This document shows positions 14,832 through 18,233 of a DNA stretch of 18,233 nt, in pieces. The DNA lies in NCBI GenBank assembly GCA_964347415.1, contig CAYFYJ010000008.1, positions 1 through 18,233 on the forward strand. Reading direction: 5' to 3'. Origin of the DNA: CAYFYJ01 sp964347415 (GTDB taxonomy: Archaea > Aenigmatarchaeota > Aenigmatarchaeia > CG10238-14). The translations under genes and the position numbers were made by a program. Every line of letters begins with the position of its first letter. Positions within the stretch are counted from its first letter, which is position 1. The notes below the pieces were generated by a model. It was not told the DNA's origin, ran no database searches, and worked only from the letters and a program-made list of their open reading frames with translations.

Positions 14832-15205
14832 AGAGAATAATTCTGGACACTAACTTCTTAACAATCCCTTATCAATTCAACATAGACATATTCGAAGAAA
14901 TAGATAGAGTAGTAGAAAGCGATTACAAATTAACAACCCTGGATTGCGTAATAGAAGAACTGAGGAAACTAGAGAAATCTAGAGGAAAAAAAGCTACAGC
15001 AGCAAAAGTTGCTTTAACTTTGATAAAAGAAAAAAACGTAAAAGTTATAAGGACGGGTGAGAAAAATGTTGACATTAAAATTTACAGAATGGCCGATAAA
15101 AACACGATTGTTGCAACGAATGATAGGGGTTTGAGACGAAAGCTAAAGAATAAAAATGTTAAAGTACTCTATTTGAGAAGTAAAAAACGTATTGTGATGA
15201 GTTAA
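14828..15205 (+). CDS. PIN-domain nuclease, COG1412 (FCF1-like) family
   Basis: A 125-residue single PIN domain of the archaeal COG1412 group, related to the eukaryotic rRNA-processing nuclease FCF1/UTP24. It starts MKRIILDTNFLTIPYQF, with the first metal-binding Asp7 in LDTN. Further acids fit the PIN site: Glu43/Glu44 in VIEELRKL, Asp82 in NVDIKI, and Asp99 in IVATNDRGLRRKL. It ends with the usual VLYLRSKK element. ATG 14828 overlaps the aIF2-gamma stop (ATGA); the frame extends back to 14795 without homology. Its position right after S6e and aIF2-gamma suggests rRNA processing or ribosome work rather than a toxin, and no antitoxin gene is beside it. That role is inferred. Confidence 0.9.
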   Translation: MKRIILDTNFLTIPYQFNIDIFEEIDRVVESDYKLTTLDCVIEELRKLEKSRGKKATAAKVALTLIKEKNVKVIRTGEKNVDIKIYRMADKNTIVATNDRGLRRKLKNKNVKVLYLRSKKRIVMS

Positions 15206-15206
15206 A

Positions 15207-15210
15207 GGTG
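15207..15210 (+). promoter_or_regulatory. Shine-Dalgarno GGTG for hppA
   Basis: GGTG, in AAAGGTG just after the PIN stop, is 5 nt before the ATG at 15216. It chooses 15216 over the out-of-frame ATG at 15212. Confidence 0.65.
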
Positions 15211-15215
15211 TATGA

Positions 15216-17186
15216 ATGGATCCATTGATTGTTGCTCCGGTTTCGGGCATAGCTTCTATAATCGTTGCTATCTATCTGTATTTTCATGTTAAAAAACAGA
15301 ATGCCGGAACTCCAAAGATGAAAGAAATTTCTGATGCGATAAGGGAAGGAGCAATCGCCTATTTGAAGAGAGAATACAAAACACTCGCAGTTTTTGTCGC
15401 TATAATGACTGTTATACTCGCAGTTTTCCTCAACATTAATCTTGCTATAGCTTATATAGTAGGTTCATTCTGTTCTGCGTTGGCTGGCTATCTAGGTATG
15501 GATATAGCACTCCATGCAAACACCCGAACTGCTCAGGCTGCCAGAAGGGGTTTGAAAAAAGCATTTCCTGTCGGATTTTATGGCGGAGCAGTCATGGGCT
15601 TGGCAGTCGTTGGTTTAGCGTTGTTTGGATTGAGCATAATCTATTATATTTATCCGGACCCTGAGATCGTAATCGGTTTCAGTTTTGGGGCAAGTTCAAT
15701 CGCACTCTTTGCCAAAGCCGGTGGTGGTATATACACGAAGACGGCCGATATTGGTGCTGACCTGGTCGGGAAAGTAGAAATGGATTTTCCAGAAGATGAC
15801 CCCAGAAACCCTGCTGTCATAGCAGATAATGTCGGCGATAATGTTGGTGATGTCGCAGGAATGGGAGCTGATATTTTTGACTCATACGTTGCGAGCATAG
15901 TAGCAGCGATGATACTCGGAGCAGTGACTTTAAGTGTTACAGGTGTTATATTACCCCTTCTTTTATCAGCAGCTGGGATATTTGCATCTATCATCGGAAC
16001 CTTTCTCGTAAGAGTCAAAGGAAACAATCCTGGTGCAGCTTTGAACAAAGGAACGTATGTAACATGTATAATTTTCGGTTTGTTTGCATTCCTAACGATT
16101 TATCTACTAGGGATTGACATGAATATATTTTATGCAACTATAGCTGGTTTAATAGCTGGAGTAGTCTTGGGAATAACGTCAGATTATTATACATCCATAG
16201 ATAGAAGTCCTGCTTTAACAACTGCGGAATCATCGAAGACAGGAGCGGCAATAAACATCTTGACTGGATTTTCTTATGGTTCAATCAGTATAGTGCCACC
16301 ACTCATCGGCATTGGCGTAGCAACCATAATAGCTCATCAGTTGGCTGGTTTGTATGGTATTGCTATAGCTGCAGTCGGAATGTTATCGATAACTGGTATG
16401 GTTGTTTCTTCAGATGCTTATGGTCCTATCGTTGATAATGCCAAGGGAATTGCGGAACAATCAAAACTTGGAAAGAAAGTCATAAAAATTGCTGATAGAC
16501 TAGATGCAGCTGGTAATACTGCCAAAGCTATAACTAAAGGCTTTGCAATAGGAGCGGCTGGTTTGACTGTTATCGCTTTACTTGCTGCATATGCAGAGAT
16601 AGTGGGAATTGAAAGTGTTGATTTGATGAACCCATTCGTTTTAACTGGATCGCTCATAGGAGTTTTTATGCCACCGCTGTTTTCGGCCTTAACAATACTC
16701 GGTGTTGGTAGGAATGCTTTCAGAATGATTCAAGAAGTTAGGAGACAGTTTAGAACAATTAAAGGTCTGAAGGAAGGAAAAGCAAAACCAAATTATGCCA
16801 AATGCGTTGACATAGCTACTATAGGAGCTTTGAAAGAACTTATACTACCGAGTGTCTTAGCGATTATAGTCCCGTTAGCGGTCGGTTTCATCCTTGGTAA
16901 GAGTGCTTTAGGTGGATTCTTGGTTGGAAGTATACTCTCAGGATTAGTATTCGCCCTTTTAATGGCCAATGCTGGTGGTCTGTGGGATAACGCTAAAAAA
17001 TATATTGAAGATGGGCACTTTGGTGGGAAAGGGTCTGATGCACATAAAGCTGCTGTTACAGGAGATACTGTTGGTGATCCGTTCAAGGATACTGCTGGCC
17101 CTTCGATTAATACTCTACTTGTAGTAATGTCATTGACTGCTTCAATATTCGCGCCATTAATTGCGATGTATGCTTTATTTGGTTGA
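15216..17186 (+). CDS. hppA: Membrane-bound proton-pumping pyrophosphatase, K+-independent type
   Basis: A 656-residue integral membrane enzyme with about 15-16 hydrophobic segments that uses pyrophosphate hydrolysis to pump protons. The active site reads DIGADLVGKVE (178-188), then the Asp-rich ADNVGDNVGDVAGMGADIFD (203-222), and later SSDAYGPIVDNAKGIAE and the C-terminal GDTVGDPFKDTAGPS. The selectivity segment GNTAKAITKG (433-442) has Lys437 and Thr440 where K+-dependent enzymes have Ala and Ala/Gly, so it should be K+-independent and proton-pumping (established for the family; here inferred). Length is normal. It begins 10 bases after the PIN gene and follows the translation run, perhaps as part of the same transcript. 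Pyrophosphate from aminoacyl-tRNA synthesis and other reactions is the likely energy source. Confidence 0.96.
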   Translation: MDPLIVAPVSGIASIIVAIYLYFHVKKQNAGTPKMKEISDAIREGAIAYLKREYKTLAVFVAIMTVILAVFLNINLAIAYIVGSFCSALAGYLGMDIALHANTRTAQAARRGLKKAFPVGFYGGAVMGLAVVGLALFGLSIIYYIYPDPEIVIGFSFGASSIALFAKAGGGIYTKTADIGADLVGKVEMDFPEDDPRNPAVIADNVGDNVGDVAGMGADIFDSYVASIVAAMILGAVTLSVTGVILPLLLSAAGIFASIIGTFLVRVKGNNPGAALNKGTYVTCIIFGLFAFLTIYLLGIDMNIFYATIAGLIAGVVLGITSDYYTSIDRSPALTTAESSKTGAAINILTGFSYGSISIVPPLIGIGVATIIAHQLAGLYGIAIAAVGMLSITGMVVSSDAYGPIVDNAKGIAEQSKLGKKVIKIADRLDAAGNTAKAITKGFAIGAAGLTVIALLAAYAEIVGIESVDLMNPFVLTGSLIGVFMPPLFSALTILGVGRNAFRMIQEVRRQFRTIKGLKEGKAKPNYAKCVDIATIGALKELILPSVLAIIVPLAVGFILGKSALGGFLVGSILSGLVFALLMANAGGLWDNAKKYIEDGHFGGKGSDAHKAAVTGDTVGDPFKDTAGPSINTLLVVMSLTASIFAPLIAMYALFG

Positions 17187-17211
17187 TTTACTAATTTTTT
17201 AAAGAATATTT

Positions 17212-18233
17212 ATGACAAGAAAAAAACATAAGACAAAAGAAGAAGTTACAGAGGATGTCCAAGAATCTTGGCATTCTATAGGTACTGATACTGTTCTTCA
17301 TCGACTTGGCACGGATAAAGAAAAAGGATTGACTGAAAGCGAAGCAAAACACCGTCTCGAAAAATATGGTCCTAATACACTGATAGAGGAAGAAGAGAGA
17401 TTTAAAGTTCTCAAATTGGTTGTAGATCAATTTAAGGATTATTTTGTAATCATGCTTTTGATTGCTTCTGTCATTTCTATTGTCCTCGGTGAAGTTGTAG
17501 ATGCCGTAACCATAGCCATCATCGTTGTACTGGCCGCAGTCATTGGTTTCATTCAAGATTACAGAGCCGAAAGAGCTTTGGAAGCCTTAAAGAAAATGAC
17601 TGCTCCAACAGCTAAAGTTCTAAGAGATAGTAGAGAAATTATAATCCCGTCAGATGAGGTTGTTCCCGGAGATATAATATTTTTAGAAGCAGGGGATAGG
17701 GTTCCTGCTGATGCACGATTGATAATGACTGCTAGTTTAAAAGCGGAAGAAGCCCCACTGACTGGTGAATCTACTCCTATAGGTAAAGAACTATCAACAC
17801 TCGATATTAATACGCCTGTTGCTGACAGAAAAAATTTTGTTTTCATGGGTACACACATAGTTTTTGGTCGTGGGATGGCTATTGTCACAGAAACTGGTAT
17901 GAATACTGAATTTGGAAAAATTGCTGGTGCAGTACAAGCAATAGTGCAAGAAAAAACTCCTCTTGAAATAAAATTAGATTCTTTTGCGAAGAAGTTAGGC
18001 ATATTCATCATCGGTTTATGCGTTGCGATATTTATTCTGGAAACGATCAAATTCGGTACATCACCTCAGACTTTGGTTAAAACTTTTATGACCGCTGTAG
18101 CCTTAGCAGTTTCAGCAGTTCCGGAAGGAATGCCCGCATTAGTTGTCATAAGTCTTGCGTTGGGTGCAAGAGAACTAGCAAAACGTAAATCTCTGATAAG
18201 AAGACTCGCTTCTGCCGAGACTTTAGGATCTAC
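17212..18233 (+). CDS. P-type ATPase, type II cation-transporting (Ca2+-ATPase-like), 3' truncated
   Basis: The frame from ATG 17212 is open to the window end; about 340 N-terminal residues are seen. A hydrophilic start and cation-ATPase N domain (GLTESEAKHRLEKYGPNTL) lead to two membrane helices at about 77-113. The actuator domain includes VVPGDIIFLEAGDRVPADARL and the signature TGES (184-187, in APLTGESTP). Membrane helices 3 and 4 follow, with PEGMP (304-308), the M4 ion-site motif, normally PEGLP in type II pumps. The fragment ends at ASAETLGS, just before the expected DKTGT. This arrangement fits SERCA/PMR1-like pumps for Ca2+ or Mn2+, but Na+/K+-like members share it, so the ion is not proven. 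It starts 25 bases after hppA, with no clear Shine-Dalgarno site. Confidence 0.9.
   Translation, partial: MTRKKHKTKEEVTEDVQESWHSIGTDTVLHRLGTDKEKGLTESEAKHRLEKYGPNTLIEEEERFKVLKLVVDQFKDYFVIMLLIASVISIVLGEVVDAVTIAIIVVLAAVIGFIQDYRAERALEALKKMTAPTAKVLRDSREIIIPSDEVVPGDIIFLEAGDRVPADARLIMTASLKAEEAPLTGESTPIGKELSTLDINTPVADRKNFVFMGTHIVFGRGMAIVTETGMNTEFGKIAGAVQAIVQEKTPLEIKLDSFAKKLGIFIIGLCVAIFILETIKFGTSPQTLVKTFMTAVALAVSAVPEGMPALVVISLALGARELAKRKSLIRRLASAETLGS

Noticed and set aside
14828..15205. VapC-type toxin
   Set aside because: No antitoxin gene is next to it and the sequence and neighbours fit the COG1412/FCF1-like group instead.
17191..18050. Two minus-strand frames at the 3' end
   Set aside because: The plus strand here encodes a clear P-type ATPase with TGES and PEGMP; the frames are its shadows.
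1..18233. tRNA, rRNA, CRISPR array, insertion sequence or attachment site
   Set aside because: The spacers are too short or show no cloverleaf, spaced repeats, transposase or terminal inverted repeats.

Overview
The window is from an archaeon with an AT-rich genome. Archaeal hallmarks are: an archaeal-type mevalonate operon (HMG-CoA synthase, SCPx-type thiolase and DUF35 OB-fold protein), ribosomal protein S6e followed by aIF2-gamma and a COG1412 PIN protein, an archaeal PheRS alpha chain with N-terminal winged-helix repeats, an archaeal/eukaryotic-type TrpRS, an Alba-like protein, and promoters with TATA boxes about 25 bp before start codons. The Lys/Glu-rich S6e tail and separation of pheS from any pheT fit an uncultivated lineage, perhaps a DPANN-like or deep euryarchaeal group. 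That placement is tentative. The organism has pyruvate:ferredoxin oxidoreductase and a proton-pumping pyrophosphatase, so it carries some anaerobic energy metabolism.

Layout. 1-1610: 3' end of porA and complete porB, joined by an ATGA overlap. 1643-2151: a Nudix gene split by a one-base frameshift in a T6 run. 2217-5125: a four-gene operon (HMG-CoA synthase, acetoacetyl-CoA thiolase, DUF1805 protein, DUF35 Zn-ribbon/OB protein) for the first steps of isoprenoid lipid synthesis. 5189-5794: a protein that reads as two Alba-like domains in tandem. 5827-7338 (minus): pheS. 7387-10901: an accessory-looking stretch with a GT2 glycosyltransferase and a radical SAM/SPASM gene (both minus), then a B12-domain radical SAM gene (plus). 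10895-11992 (minus): trpS. 12087-15205: a co-directional run of an uncharacterised HExxH metalloprotease-like gene, S6e, aIF2-gamma and a PIN protein. 15216-17186: hppA, a membrane pyrophosphatase with the K+-independent signature. 17212-18233: the start of a type II (Ca2+-ATPase-like) P-type ATPase, cut by the window end before its phosphorylation motif.

How the genes work together. PFOR makes acetyl-CoA, which the thiolase/HMG-CoA synthase/DUF35 complex turns into HMG-CoA. The S6e/aIF2-gamma/PIN run and the two aminoacyl-tRNA synthetases are translation genes. The pyrophosphatase could recover energy from pyrophosphate released by the synthetases and other biosynthesis. Initiation signals come in two classes: promoter-proximal genes have a TATA box 22-28 bp before the start codon and look leaderless, while internal operon genes use AGGTGA- or GGTG-type Shine-Dalgarno sites, often overlapping the preceding stop codon. 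No tRNA, rRNA, CRISPR array or insertion sequence was seen, and no gap exceeds 300 bases.
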